From NCBI GenBank assembly GCA_948964545.1, contig CAREDV010000002.1, forward strand, positions 153,983 to 217,982: 64,000 nt of DNA. Direction: 5' to 3'. The position numbers were made by a program, and so were the translations under genes. Shown here piece after piece: positions 17,015 to 26,130 of this stretch. How positions within the stretch are numbered: the stretch's first letter is position 1; each line of letters opens with the position of its first letter. The notes beneath the pieces were generated by a model, which saw nothing but the letters and a program-made list of their open reading frames with translations, searched no databases and was not told the DNA's origin. This DNA comes from an uncultured bacterium (lineage in GTDB: Bacteria; Cyanobacteriota; Vampirovibrionia; Gastranaerophilales; Gastranaerophilaceae).

Positions 17015-17619
17015 TGTACGATTACATAAAAGGGATACTGGCAGGTAAATCTAATACGTCAAAGGGTGTTTTTTTGACTGTTGAAACAGGCGGGATAGGG
17101 TATTTGATTGAAACTACCGTACGCGATTATAATTTGGCAAATGCAGATGAATTAAAGGTTTATACTGTTCTTATCCACCGCGAAGATAGAATGAACTTAT
17201 GCGGTTTTTTGCATAAAGAGGACAGGGATATTTTCAATATTTTAACATCAGTTTCAGGTGTCGGCTCAAAAATGGCGCTTACACTGCTTGATGAATTTGA
17301 AGCATCGGAGCTTATCGGATTTGTAATTGACGGTAATTTTAAAGAGATTACGCGTGCAAAAGGTGTTGGGCCTAAATTGGCACAAAAGATTATTCTTGAA
17401 CTAAAAGACAAATTAATGAATTATCAGACAAATGAGCCTGTTAAAATTACGTCGAATGTCAAAGTTGATAATCAAGCTGTTGAGGATGCTCAAATGGTTC
17501 TAGTATCGTTGGGTTATGAGCGCAAAGAAATTCAAGATGCTATATCAAAAGCGGTTGCGGATAGTAAAACAACGGCTGAGGAAATCTTAAAAGAGGCTTT
17601 GAAAATATTATCACTCTAA
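17014..17619 (+). CDS. ruvA: Holliday junction branch migration protein RuvA
   Basis: 201 aa, standard length. OB-fold N-terminus (MYDYIKGILAGK, GIGYLIETT), two helix-hairpin-helix motifs (SVSGVGSKMALTLL and AKGVGPKLAQKIILELKDK) and a C-terminal three-helix domain that contacts RuvB (VSLGYERKEIQDAI). A RuvA tetramer holds the junction for RuvB. Its ATG overlaps the dnaA stop by one base (TAATG). ruvB and ruvC are not in the window. Confidence 0.96.
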   Translation: MYDYIKGILAGKSNTSKGVFLTVETGGIGYLIETTVRDYNLANADELKVYTVLIHREDRMNLCGFLHKEDRDIFNILTSVSGVGSKMALTLLDEFEASELIGFVIDGNFKEITRAKGVGPKLAQKIILELKDKLMNYQTNEPVKITSNVKVDNQAVEDAQMVLVSLGYERKEIQDAISKAVADSKTTAEEILKEALKILSL

Positions 17620-17697
17620 ACCTTTAAACTGTCTGTCAAAAATTTGACATCTTAAACGATGATTATAGTGAATTGTCTTCAAAGATTTATAGAAAAT

Positions 17698-18618
17698 TTA
17701 TAATAGCAGAATAGCAATCAATCCTGCCAAAACCATTGCTGGTCCAAACGGCATATATGTTTTTGGTTTTTCTTTCAAACCTTTCAAGATGAATACACAA
17801 GTCAATACGCCGAGAATTGCTAACAAAATTGCGCCGATTAAGTATGCTGTTCCCTCAAGTTTTAACAAACAAAATGCGGCTGCATAAACCGAAAATGCTA
17901 AGAATGTAACAAGAGTTTTCCAGTCTTTGTTTGTAACAAGTCCTTTTATAAATATAGGTAAAAACGCAATTACCTGAATAACAACACTTAATGCAAGAAC
18001 AATTAAGAGGAGTTTCCATCCCAAAAGTGCACCAAGACCTATTGCGATAAATGTGTCGCCCTCGCCGAAAGCTCTTGTTCCAGCAATCAAATATCCCGAA
18101 CGTGCACATAGTTCCATAATTACAGCACCCAAAACTGCACCAATAACCGATGAAATTATAATTTCAAATGTGTGATTTGCAATTGATAAGTATATTGAGT
18201 TTAGAAATCCCAAACCGATAAATGTATATGTATGAGCATCGAAAACAACTTTTTCTTTAATATCAGTTCCAGCCATAGCAGCCATTGCAGAGACAATTGC
18301 CCACATAAACAGAGTTTCGATACTGAAACCGAATTTTAAGAAAACGAGAGTAAAAATTATACCAGTGACAAGTTCGATAATCGGGTATTGAATACTGATT
18401 TTTTCTTTACAGAATGCGCATTTTCCGCCTAAACAAATATAAGAAATAACGGGAATATTATGCCACCATTTCAGAGGGTTCTGGCATTTGGGACATTTGG
18501 ATGCGGGAAATACGATTGATTCTCCGCTCAATGCTCTTAAGATTACTACGTTTAAAAAACTTCCGATACAAAGTCCTGTTATAAATACAAATGCCAGTAC
18601 GGCAATTAATAATACCAT
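17698..18618 (-). CDS. pilD: type IV prepilin peptidase / N-methyltransferase
   Basis: 306 aa, polytopic. The N-terminal domain has the zinc pairs KCPKCQNP and GKCAFCKEK typical of the bifunctional PilD class with N-methylase activity. The two catalytic aspartates are seen in TDIKEKVVFD and GEGDTFIAIGLGALLGW. It cleaves prepilins before FTLAE and methylates the new N-terminus at the cytoplasmic membrane face. Its substrates in this window are the five prepilins. Three bases separate it from the upstream sigma-factor gene, an unusual operon. Confidence 0.93.
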   Translation of the reverse strand: MVLLIAVLAFVFITGLCIGSFLNVVILRALSGESIVFPASKCPKCQNPLKWWHNIPVISYICLGGKCAFCKEKISIQYPIIELVTGIIFTLVFLKFGFSIETLFMWAIVSAMAAMAGTDIKEKVVFDAHTYTFIGLGFLNSIYLSIANHTFEIIISSVIGAVLGAVIMELCARSGYLIAGTRAFGEGDTFIAIGLGALLGWKLLLIVLALSVVIQVIAFLPIFIKGLVTNKDWKTLVTFLAFSVYAAAFCLLKLEGTAYLIGAILLAILGVLTCVFILKGLKEKPKTYMPFGPAMVLAGLIAILLL

Positions 18619-18621
18619 TTT

Positions 18622-19389
18622 TTAGATGTCCTCTTTTGTTTGAATTATTTCATACATTTTGTTTAAAGCTTTTTTTAATCTTCTTGAAACCTGCATCTGT
18701 GAAATATGAATAATTTCGGATATTTCGCGCTGATTTAAGTCATGGTAATAACTAAGCTCGATAATCTCTTTTAAATCCGCAGGAAGCTTTTCAATAGCCT
18801 GTTCAAGCATAATTTTATTCTCATTGGAATTTATAATTTCCTGATAATCGCCTGAAGGGATTTTGTCAATAAGTGTCAAATCGTCGTCATCGACGGATGA
18901 AATAGCCTGATCAAGTGAAAGAGTTGTTTTGCAAAGCTCAATTTCCATAACTTCATGGATTTTTTTCTCATCAACTCCGACAATTTCTGCAATCTGTTCT
19001 TCCGTCGGGTCGTCATAGCCGTTTTCTCTAAGTTGTTTTACGGCAGAACTTATTTTGAAAACGAGTTCCTGTAATTCTCTTGGAGCTTTAATCATAGAAG
19101 CTTTGTCGCGCAGATAGTGTTTAATTTCACCGCGGATAAAATATGCTGCATAGGTTTTAAATTTGGTATTTTTGTCCGTATCAAAAAACTCAATTGCTTT
19201 AATAAGCCCGATAGAGCCTACTTGAATTAAATCTTCATTGGAAATTCCTGACTGAACGGCAATACTGCATGCAATTTTTTTGACTAATTGCATAGCATTT
19301 TCAACAATCTGCAAATGAAGCATCCGCTTTTTTTTCTCATCATTACAGCTTTTGTAAGCGAGAAGCTGTCTATCCAACTCTTCTGACAT
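18622..19389 (-). CDS. group 3 sigma-70 family RNA polymerase sigma factor
   Basis: 255 aa. Region 2 is clear (DLIQVGSIGLIKAIEFFD, FKTYAAYFIRGEIKHYLRD), region 3 includes KAPRELQELVFKI and DDPTEEQIAEIVGV, and region 4 ends with LNQREISEIIHISQMQVSRR as the -35 binding HTH. Size and layout match the SigB/SigF/FliA group. No anti-sigma gene is adjacent. Being cotranscribed with pilD hints that it drives pilus or surface genes. It is a candidate reader of the GCAATT-N17-TTTATATAA motif, which is a guess. Confidence 0.9.
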   Translation of the reverse strand: MSEELDRQLLAYKSCNDEKKKRMLHLQIVENAMQLVKKIACSIAVQSGISNEDLIQVGSIGLIKAIEFFDTDKNTKFKTYAAYFIRGEIKHYLRDKASMIKAPRELQELVFKISSAVKQLRENGYDDPTEEQIAEIVGVDEKKIHEVMEIELCKTTLSLDQAISSVDDDDLTLIDKIPSGDYQEIINSNENKIMLEQAIEKLPADLKEIIELSYYHDLNQREISEIIHISQMQVSRRLKKALNKMYEIIQTKEDI

Positions 19390-19490
19390 TTTATCTCCTA
19401 ATGATATTATAACATAACTTTTAAAATTTTGAAATAATTTATAGCATGATAAATTTTTTGTGGTAGAGTTTAGTAATAACGGAGAAGAAT

Positions 19491-19772
19491 ATGATTACAA
19501 TAAAAGATGTTGAACACGTTGCAAAACTTGCAAGATTAGAACTTACAGAAGATGAAAAAGAACTTTATACAAAACAGTTAGGTGATGTTTTAAAATATGT
19601 TGATCAAATGAATGAAGTTGATACAACTAACGTTAAGCCGATGACTCAGGTTATCGATTTTTATAACGTTATGAGAGAGGACAAAGTTGTTCAGGAAATC
19701 AGCAAAGATGCTTTAATGTCAAACGCACCCGAGGAAGAAAACGGGTTCTTTAAAGTTCCGAAAATTAATTGA
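19491..19772 (+). CDS. gatC: Asp/Glu-tRNA amidotransferase subunit C
   Basis: 93 aa. Typical GatC: MITIKDVEHVAKLARLELT, then QLGDVLKYVDQMNEVDT and TNVKPMTQV, ending AMSNAPEEENGFFKVP-like (here LMSNAPEEENGFFKVPKI). It stabilises GatA in the GatCAB complex, which makes Gln-tRNA and Asn-tRNA by transamidation. A GGAG site precedes the ATG. gatA and gatB are not nearby. Confidence 0.95.
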   Translation: MITIKDVEHVAKLARLELTEDEKELYTKQLGDVLKYVDQMNEVDTTNVKPMTQVIDFYNVMREDKVVQEISKDALMSNAPEEENGFFKVPKIN

Positions 19773-19791
19773 TGTGCTACGCACGTAGCCA
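19773..19791. repeat. 19-nt palindromic dispersed repeat, copy 1
   Basis: TGTGCTACGCACGTAGCCA starts directly after the gatC stop and contains the hairpin GCTACG-CA-CGTAGC. Its exact reverse complement occurs at 36453-36471. It is GC-rich against an AT-rich background and lies in the leader of pyrG. Confidence 0.6.
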
Positions 19792-19830
19792 ACTGGGTGT
19801 TGTACAAATTTTAACGGGGTATGTAAAAAA

Positions 19831-21432
19831 ATGACTAAATATATATTTATTACGGGCGGTGTTGTAAGCTCTCTGGGCAAAGGTATTATTGCCGCTTCTT
19901 TAGGCAGATTATTGAGAGCAAGAGGATTTTCTGTTATTAACCAGAAATTTGACCCGTATATAAATGTAGACCCTGGTACTATGAGCCCGTTTCAGCACGG
20001 TGAAGTTTTTGTAACCGATGACGGTGCAGAAACTGACCTTGATTTGGGACACTACGAAAGATTTACCGATACATCTCTAGGTAAACTTAATAACGTAACT
20101 TCAGGCAGTGTATACAGTCATGTTATTAAAAAAGAAAGACGCGGAGATTATCTCGGCGGTACAGTTCAAGTTATTCCGCATATTACAAACGAGATTAAAT
20201 CAAGAATTAACGGCGCAACAAAACAATTTAAACCTGATTTTCAGCTTATAGAAATCGGTGGAACTGTCGGCGATATTGAAAGTTTGCCGTTTGTTGAAGC
20301 TATTAGACAGTTTAAATCAGAAGCGGGGATTGGAAATGCGATTTCAATTCATTGTACTTTGCTTCCATACTTGCCGACATCAGGTGAGTTGAAAACAAAA
20401 CCGTCACAGCACAGTGTTAATGTTTTAAGAAGTTACGGTATTCAGCCCGAAATTCTTGTATGCCGTACAACAAAACCTATTCCGAAAACAGAAAAAGAAA
20501 AACTTGCGCTATTCTGCTCTGTTCCGAAAGATGCAGTTATTGAATGCCGTGATATGAAAAGTATCTATGAAGTTCCGCTTGCATTGGAAGCGCAAAATAT
20601 GGCAAAAGTCGTTCTTGACATGCTTCGTGTTGAGGATAAAAAAGCTGATTTGAAAGCTTGGGAAACGCTGGTTGATAAAATCAAAAATCCTAAAAAGACA
20701 ATTAAAGTTGCGATTGCAGGGAAATATACAAAACTTTCTGATGCTTATATTTCTGTTGTGGAATCTTTAAAACATGCAGGTTATGCAAATGATGCTGCTG
20801 TTGATATCAAATGGATTAACTCTGAAGATTGTGTAGATGATGCAAAATGCAAAGAGTTGATGAAAGATATTCAAGCTGTTGTTGTTCCTGGCGGATTTGG
20901 AATCAGAGGCATTGAAGGCAAACTCAACGTAATTAAATATGCAAGAGAAAATAACGTACCGTTTTTAGGTTTATGTCTGGGTATGCAATGCGCGGTTATT
21001 GAATATGCAAGAAATGTTGTAGGCTTAAAGGGCGCGAATTCTGCTGAGTTTGACGAAAATGCACAGTATCCCGTTATTGACTTGATGCTTGAACAGAAAA
21101 ATGTTCATGCTTACGGCGGTACAATGAGATTAGGTGCTTATGACTGTATTTTGAAAAAAGGTTCAAAAGCTGCTAAGGCTTACGGTAAAGAAAAAATTTC
21201 TGAACGTCACAGACACAGATATGAAGTTAATAATGAGTATTTGAAACAAATTGCCGATGCAGGTTTGGTGTTCTCGGGCATGTCGCCTGACGGAATGCTT
21301 GCAGAAGTAGTAGAACTTCCGCATTTGGACTGGTTTGTGGCATCTCAATTCCACCCCGAATTCAAATCTCGTCCCGATAAACCGCATCCGTTGTTTAAAA
21401 GTTTGATTGATGCAGTAGTAAACAAAAAATAA
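19831..21432 (+). CDS. pyrG: CTP synthase
   Basis: 533 aa. The N-terminal amidoligase domain starts FITGGVVSSLGKGIIAASLG, with the DPYINVDPGTMSPFQHGEVF block near residue 40. The C-terminal class I glutaminase domain has PGGFGIRG, the nucleophile elbow FLGLCLGMQ (Cys near 380) and the His/Glu pair QFHPEF near 511. It makes CTP from UTP, ATP and glutamine as a tetramer. A palindromic repeat lies in its leader. Confidence 0.97.
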   Translation: MTKYIFITGGVVSSLGKGIIAASLGRLLRARGFSVINQKFDPYINVDPGTMSPFQHGEVFVTDDGAETDLDLGHYERFTDTSLGKLNNVTSGSVYSHVIKKERRGDYLGGTVQVIPHITNEIKSRINGATKQFKPDFQLIEIGGTVGDIESLPFVEAIRQFKSEAGIGNAISIHCTLLPYLPTSGELKTKPSQHSVNVLRSYGIQPEILVCRTTKPIPKTEKEKLALFCSVPKDAVIECRDMKSIYEVPLALEAQNMAKVVLDMLRVEDKKADLKAWETLVDKIKNPKKTIKVAIAGKYTKLSDAYISVVESLKHAGYANDAAVDIKWINSEDCVDDAKCKELMKDIQAVVVPGGFGIRGIEGKLNVIKYARENNVPFLGLCLGMQCAVIEYARNVVGLKGANSAEFDENAQYPVIDLMLEQKNVHAYGGTMRLGAYDCILKKGSKAAKAYGKEKISERHRHRYEVNNEYLKQIADAGLVFSGMSPDGMLAEVVELPHLDWFVASQFHPEFKSRPDKPHPLFKSLIDAVVNKK

Positions 21433-21454
21433 AGAGCTCTATTTGAGCTCTTTT
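21431..21454. terminator. bidirectional terminator
   Basis: AAAGAGCTC/GAGCTCTTT with a 5-base loop, between the convergent pyrG and P-loop kinase genes. It overlaps the last codons of both. Confidence 0.75.
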
Positions 21455-21951
21455 ATTATTTGGAAAACTTTTTCTTTAAGGGTTTCGTAATTGGAGTTGT
21501 TTTCTATTACATAATCCCAGTCTGTTATGTGGTCAAGTCCGACTTCTGTAATGTCTGTTTCTCCAATAAGTTCACCGCGTGATGCTCTTACATCTCTATC
21601 TGCTTCAACGCGGATTGAAATTGCGCCTGCGTGTTTGAAAACCTCGTATTCATGCGCAACACGGACATCAGTTACAATAATATTTCCGTCCTGCTCAATG
21701 ATTTTATTAAGCCAGTAGTCTGGTGATTGCGAACGTCCCCAGTTGCCTAAATCTATTAAATCTTGACGGTAAAGAGGTTTGTTTTTTTCGATTTCCTCGT
21801 AAGTCAAACCTTTTTCTTTGCCGTATGTAAGTTTTATGATGTCGCCCATTGCACATCTTCTAAATTCAGGCATTTGTGTAAGCATAATTTTTGCCGCTGT
21901 ATCTTTACCCGAATATTGTTTTCCTGAAAAAATAATAATTTTATTTGCCAT
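21439..21951 (-). CDS. P-loop kinase, dNMP-kinase/dephospho-CoA-kinase-like
   Basis: 170 aa. Walker A FSGKQYSGKDTAAKIML near residues 8-24 with the GKD variant. DVRVAHEYEVFKHAGAISIRVEAD near 95-118 is the second strand and helix seen in nucleoside monophosphate kinases. It resembles the phage-type deoxynucleoside monophosphate kinase and CoaE superfamily. The lid is short. The likely activity is phosphorylation of a small nucleotide-like substrate; which one cannot be told. Confidence 0.7.
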   Translation of the reverse strand: MANKIIIFSGKQYSGKDTAAKIMLTQMPEFRRCAMGDIIKLTYGKEKGLTYEEIEKNKPLYRQDLIDLGNWGRSQSPDYWLNKIIEQDGNIIVTDVRVAHEYEVFKHAGAISIRVEADRDVRASRGELIGETDITEVGLDHITDWDYVIENNSNYETLKEKVFQIIKELK

Positions 21952-22005
21952 ATTTTAAATATATCATAAATATTTTATAAAATTTGAAACCTTGTGCGCA
22001 CAAAT

Positions 22006-23511
22006 CTAATCTTCAAGAGTTTTTCTTATGGTTTGTATTCTGATATCATCGCAATGTTTTGACAAATACGGGTCTTTTATTGCGGTTTGTAATCTTTTGA
22101 GCATATCAAATCTTAAATCAAATGGAAATTCCATATCTGGAACAATTCTTATTTTGTGTAACAATCTATCGTAAGTTTCATAATTATCAAGCTTTACAAG
22201 CGATTCAAATTCAGGCTTGATATGTTCTTCTGGCAATAAGTGAACGTAGCTTGCCAGATGTTCTCTTGTAGTATCGGCTGCAAGACGTTTTGAAATGTCA
22301 TAAAATTCTTTGATTTTTTCAGGCATAATCTGGTCTTTTGGAATATCTAAATCGTCATATGCTTCTGGCAGAGGCTTTCTTGCCAATAGTGGAATTTCAT
22401 TCATTAATATAGTCTGTGTAACTTCGTTATTACGTTTCATTAATGTTTCATAGTATTTTAATGCATGTTCGTGCGGTAGATATTTAAGAACATACGAAAG
22501 CGCCTGATCAACAAACGGTTTGTTGAAACCTAAACATTTTTCTATATAAAATTCTTTTTTATTGTCAGGCAAATGTTTAATAGATAGAGCCAGACCTGCT
22601 TTTTTCTGAACATCATCAAATTTTTTGCTGTCAAGCAGTTCAAACCATTTTATTTCTCTTTGCTCACGAAGTGTTTGTTTCATAATTGAAAGAACTTTTC
22701 TCGCTGTTTTACTTTCATTTTTAACGCGGTTTACAACTCTTACACCGCCCCAGTCAATACTGAAACCGTTAATTTTATTATGTCCGTTGGGAAATGCAAG
22801 TTCTTCATCTGTAAGTTTCAAGCCTGCAGTATACTCATTAACGTATTTTTTATATTTAGGTGTAGTTTGATCAATAAAATTATCTACCATAAAACCGTTA
22901 TCTATGTCTGCAAAATAAAATTTTCCGCGCTGTGTATCTTGTTTCCAGAGGTTACTCCAGTATTCAGCCGTATTTATTTCTGCAAAACATCCGTGGCTTT
23001 TATATCTGTGCCAGTCAGGTCCTTTATCTACTTTGTGATGAACTTTTAATATCAAATCATCATTGGTTCTATGGTCCTGCAAACCGTTAATTTTATAAAC
23101 TTTACCGTAATCGCCTCTGCCTATATATTCTAAATTGATATCTTTTGCATCTGCTGCTAATTTAAATTTTAGTGCAATATCTTGCAATTTTTTATTGGCA
23201 TTAACAGTATCATTTCTATGTCTTAACAAACAGGCGATTTCGCCAAATGTATTCATAATTTCTTTGATTGAGGGGGTAAGTTCTTTTTTTGAAACATTAT
23301 TTTTTAAAGTATCAAAGATTCCCTGTGGAAGTTGTCCGACAAGTGTATTCTGACTTGGCTTTCTTTTGTGTATCAATTCAAGAATATCTTTTTTGCCGTC
23401 TATATATACTTTTCTTTTGAATGCTTTTGTCATCCCGCAAAAACTTTGATTATTCTTCGGCGGGGCAATCTGATTGCTGTTATTATATTGTGTAACAGGT
23501 AAAATTTTCAT
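22006..23511 (-). CDS. protein-kinase-like protein with N-terminal SFCG motif
   Basis: 501 aa from ATG 23511; a TTG at 23556 would start inside a 24-nt palindrome. The N-terminus (MKILPVTQYN...NQSFCG, first 26 residues) matches the short tag seen on other unrelated proteins in this window. Residues about 128-160 look like a kinase glycine loop and the following lysine strand (YIGRGDYGKVYKI, then LILKVHHK). A possible catalytic-loop region around residues 230-260 (GFSIDWGGVRVVN) is degenerate: no HRD or DFG is visible. The C-terminal 200 residues are helical. Eukaryote-like kinase or pseudokinase fold is inferred. Confidence 0.6.
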   Translation of the reverse strand: MKILPVTQYNNSNQIAPPKNNQSFCGMTKAFKRKVYIDGKKDILELIHKRKPSQNTLVGQLPQGIFDTLKNNVSKKELTPSIKEIMNTFGEIACLLRHRNDTVNANKKLQDIALKFKLAADAKDINLEYIGRGDYGKVYKINGLQDHRTNDDLILKVHHKVDKGPDWHRYKSHGCFAEINTAEYWSNLWKQDTQRGKFYFADIDNGFMVDNFIDQTTPKYKKYVNEYTAGLKLTDEELAFPNGHNKINGFSIDWGGVRVVNRVKNESKTARKVLSIMKQTLREQREIKWFELLDSKKFDDVQKKAGLALSIKHLPDNKKEFYIEKCLGFNKPFVDQALSYVLKYLPHEHALKYYETLMKRNNEVTQTILMNEIPLLARKPLPEAYDDLDIPKDQIMPEKIKEFYDISKRLAADTTREHLASYVHLLPEEHIKPEFESLVKLDNYETYDRLLHKIRIVPDMEFPFDLRFDMLKRLQTAIKDPYLSKHCDDIRIQTIRKTLED

Positions 23512-23525
23512 ATTGTCATTAAAGC

Positions 23526-23549
23526 ATAAGCAAAAAATTTTTTGCTTAT
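23526..23549. promoter_or_regulatory. perfect 24-nt palindrome between divergent genes
   Basis: ATAAGCAAAAAATTTTTTGCTTAT is exactly self-complementary. It sits in the divergent region between the kinase-like gene (minus) and glyQ (plus), so it could be an operator for both or a short terminator-like hairpin. Confidence 0.45.
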
Positions 23550-23649
23550 AATTCAACTTTTATACTTAATATTTTTAACAAACAATTTGCAATTTTGCTA
23601 TGTTTGTCGTAGCATGGATAAGCACGTACACTTTAGATTGGAATATGTT

Positions 23650-24522
23650 ATGGCTTTAAATTTTCAAGAACTTGTTTTTAATTTACAAAAATTTTGGTCG
23701 GATTACGGCTGTATAATTCAACAGCCTTATGATATTGAAAAGGGTGCATCTACAATGAACCCCGCAACTTTTTTACGTTCATTAGGCCCTGAACCGTGGA
23801 ATACCGCAATGATTGAACCTTGCAGACGCCCGACCGATGCAAGATATGGTGAAAACCCAAACAGATTAGGTCATTATTACCAGTTTCAGGTTATCCTGAA
23901 ACCATCTCCCGATAATGCTCAGGAACTTTATTTAAAAAGTTTGGAAGCTATGGGAATTGACCTTAAAGAACATGATGTTAGATTTGTTGAAGATAACTGG
24001 GAATCTCCAACACTCGGCGCGGCAGGTGTCGGCTGGGAAGTTTGGCTTGACGGTATGGAAATTACTCAATTTACATATTTTCAACAAGTTGGCGGGGTTG
24101 AAGTTAAACCCGTTGCACTTGAATTGACATACGGTCTTGAACGTATCGCTATGTATCTTCAAAATAAAGAATCAGTCTACGATATTATGTGGAATGATAC
24201 TTTGAAATACGGCGAAATTTTCTTGCAAAACGAAATCGAAATGTCAAAATATAACTTTGAAGTGAGTGATTCAAAAGCATTATTTACAATGTTTGATTTA
24301 TATCAGAAAGAAGTTGATAATTGTATTAATGCAAAACTTGTTTTGCCAGCTTATGATTACGTTTTGAAATGCTCTCATACATTCAATCTTCTGGATGCGA
24401 GAGGGGTAATCAGTAAAGACGAAAGAATTAACTTTATAAACAGAGTAAGAACAATGGCTTCTGCTGTTGCAAGATTGTATGTAGCTCAAAGAGAAGAACT
24501 CGGTTTCCCTCTTTGTAAATAA
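23650..24522 (+). CDS. glyQ: glycyl-tRNA synthetase alpha subunit
   Basis: 290 aa from ATG 23650, chosen because MALNFQELVFNLQKFW aligns with the family N-terminus; longer starts upstream add non-conserved residues. Class II motifs are plain: YDIEKGASTMNP, RRPTDARYGENPNRLGHYYQFQV and NWESPTLGAAGVGWEVWLDGMEITQFTYFQQ carry motifs 2 and 3 features of GlyQ. It forms an alpha2beta2 enzyme with GlyS, which is not in the window. No T-box is seen upstream. Confidence 0.93.
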   Translation: MALNFQELVFNLQKFWSDYGCIIQQPYDIEKGASTMNPATFLRSLGPEPWNTAMIEPCRRPTDARYGENPNRLGHYYQFQVILKPSPDNAQELYLKSLEAMGIDLKEHDVRFVEDNWESPTLGAAGVGWEVWLDGMEITQFTYFQQVGGVEVKPVALELTYGLERIAMYLQNKESVYDIMWNDTLKYGEIFLQNEIEMSKYNFEVSDSKALFTMFDLYQKEVDNCINAKLVLPAYDYVLKCSHTFNLLDARGVISKDERINFINRVRTMASAVARLYVAQREELGFPLCK

Positions 24523-24537
24523 TAATAAGGAAAATAA

Positions 24538-26130
24538 ATGGCTGAAAAATTTCACCGCGCGACATTTACTCGCAATTTTTTAAAAACTATTACCAGAATT
24601 AAAAACCCCGATGAAATGTTAGCAGAAGCTAAAGCTGAAGGGTTGGAAAAAACTTTAGGCGTTTGGGATTTGATTATTCTTGGTGTTGGAGCGATTATTG
24701 GTTCTGGAATTTTTGCCGTTGTCGGTATTGCAGCTGCGGGAAGCGCTGATGGAGCATCTTTGGGTGCAGGCCCTGGGCTTATGGTATCAATGGTTATAGC
24801 AGCTGTTGCGTGTATTTTTTCGGCACTTTGCTATTCAGAATTTGCTACAATGATTCCTGTTGCTGGCGGTGCTTATACTTATACTTTTGCAACACTCGGT
24901 GAATTTGCGGCTTGGATGGTCGGCTGGATTTTGATGCTTGAATATGCAATCGGATTTATTGCCGTAGCGTGTGCTTGGTCAAACCATTTTGTACAGTTTC
25001 TTGCTGGATTTGAAAAAGTTTTACCTGCCTGGCTTGCTCATCCGCCAGCATGGCTTGTAAACGACGTATTTTCAGCTGGTAAAATTGTTGCAGAAAACCC
25101 TGATACTTTTGTTCCTACATTGTTTGGAATTCCGATTTGTATAAATCTTCCTGCAATATTAATTGTACTTTTAATCACTGCGATTTTGGTAAAAGGTACA
25201 AAAGATTCTACAAAAATGGCAGGTTTGATGGTTGTTGTAAAACTCGGTGTTATCGCATTATTTGTGCTTGCAGGTGCGTTTTATGTAAGACCTGAAAACT
25301 GGACGCCTTTTGCTCCAAACGGGTTTGAAGGGATTTTTGCAGGTGCGTTTTTAATATTTTTTGCGTATATTGGATTTGATGCTCTTGCAACTGCTGCAGA
25401 AGAATGCAAAAATCCGCAGAAAGATTTGCCGATTGGTATTATCGGCTCGCTTTTGATTACAACAGTTGTATACGTTCTTGTTGCACTTGTTTTGACAGGA
25501 TTGCAGGATACAAGTTCGGCTGTTCCTTTAGGATTTTTGAAAGCTCCTATGGCATACTGCATGTCTTTACATAATATGAACTGGGCTGCAGGCTTAATCT
25601 CTGTAGGCTCACTTGCAGGATTAACTTCAGTCTTATTGGTATTGGAAATGGCTGCTACAAGAATTTTGTATGCAATGAGCAGAGACCATTTTATTTCACA
25701 AAGATTTCAAAAATTGCACCCGAAATTTAAGACTCCTGCGCTTTTAACTTGGACTGTAGGTTTGCTGGCAGTTTTAGGGATTTTGACTTTAAACCTTGAT
25801 GTTGCGGCAGAACTATGCAACTATGGAACATTTACATCGTTTATTATTGTATGTGTTGCGGTATTAATATTAAGAAAAACAGATCCTGAAAGACCACGAC
25901 CTTTTAAAGTTCCGTTCTCGCCTGTTACACCAGTTTTGGGCATACTTTGCTGCGGCGGATTAATGGTTTATAAATCAATGCAGCCGTCAGGTTCGGCGTT
26001 GCTTTTCCCCGTATGGCTCGGTTTTGGCGCGATAATATATCTTTTGTATGGTTTTGTTAAAAACAGACTTAATGAAAACAAAATTCACAACGAAATAGTA
26101 GAACGTAAAAAACAAGAAATGATGAAATAA
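24538..26130 (+). CDS. APC-family cationic amino acid transporter, copy 1
   Basis: 530 aa with about 12-14 TM helices. TM1 carries the APC substrate-binding loop GVGAIIGSGIFAVVG. VAGGAYTYTFATLGEFAAWMVGW and FFAYIGFDALATAAEECKNP are typical of the CAT/YfnA branch. The N-terminal RIKNPDEMLAEAKAEGLEKTL cytosolic helix is shared with the next gene. A proton-driven amino acid importer or exchanger is the likely role. It follows glyQ by 15 bases and overlaps its paralogue by one base (TAATG). Confidence 0.88.
   Translation: MAEKFHRATFTRNFLKTITRIKNPDEMLAEAKAEGLEKTLGVWDLIILGVGAIIGSGIFAVVGIAAAGSADGASLGAGPGLMVSMVIAAVACIFSALCYSEFATMIPVAGGAYTYTFATLGEFAAWMVGWILMLEYAIGFIAVACAWSNHFVQFLAGFEKVLPAWLAHPPAWLVNDVFSAGKIVAENPDTFVPTLFGIPICINLPAILIVLLITAILVKGTKDSTKMAGLMVVVKLGVIALFVLAGAFYVRPENWTPFAPNGFEGIFAGAFLIFFAYIGFDALATAAEECKNPQKDLPIGIIGSLLITTVVYVLVALVLTGLQDTSSAVPLGFLKAPMAYCMSLHNMNWAAGLISVGSLAGLTSVLLVLEMAATRILYAMSRDHFISQRFQKLHPKFKTPALLTWTVGLLAVLGILTLNLDVAAELCNYGTFTSFIIVCVAVLILRKTDPERPRPFKVPFSPVTPVLGILCCGGLMVYKSMQPSGSALLFPVWLGFGAIIYLLYGFVKNRLNENKIHNEIVERKKQEMMK

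Noticed and set aside
15700..17180. DnaA-box-like sites TGTGGATAG near 15705 and TTATCCACC near 17173 as an origin
   Set aside because: Only two imperfect 9-mers, both inside coding sequence, with no cluster or AT-rich unwinding region.
23542..23649. Extended N-terminus for GlyQ
   Set aside because: The added 36 residues are not conserved in the family and start inside a palindrome; the family start fits ATG 23650.
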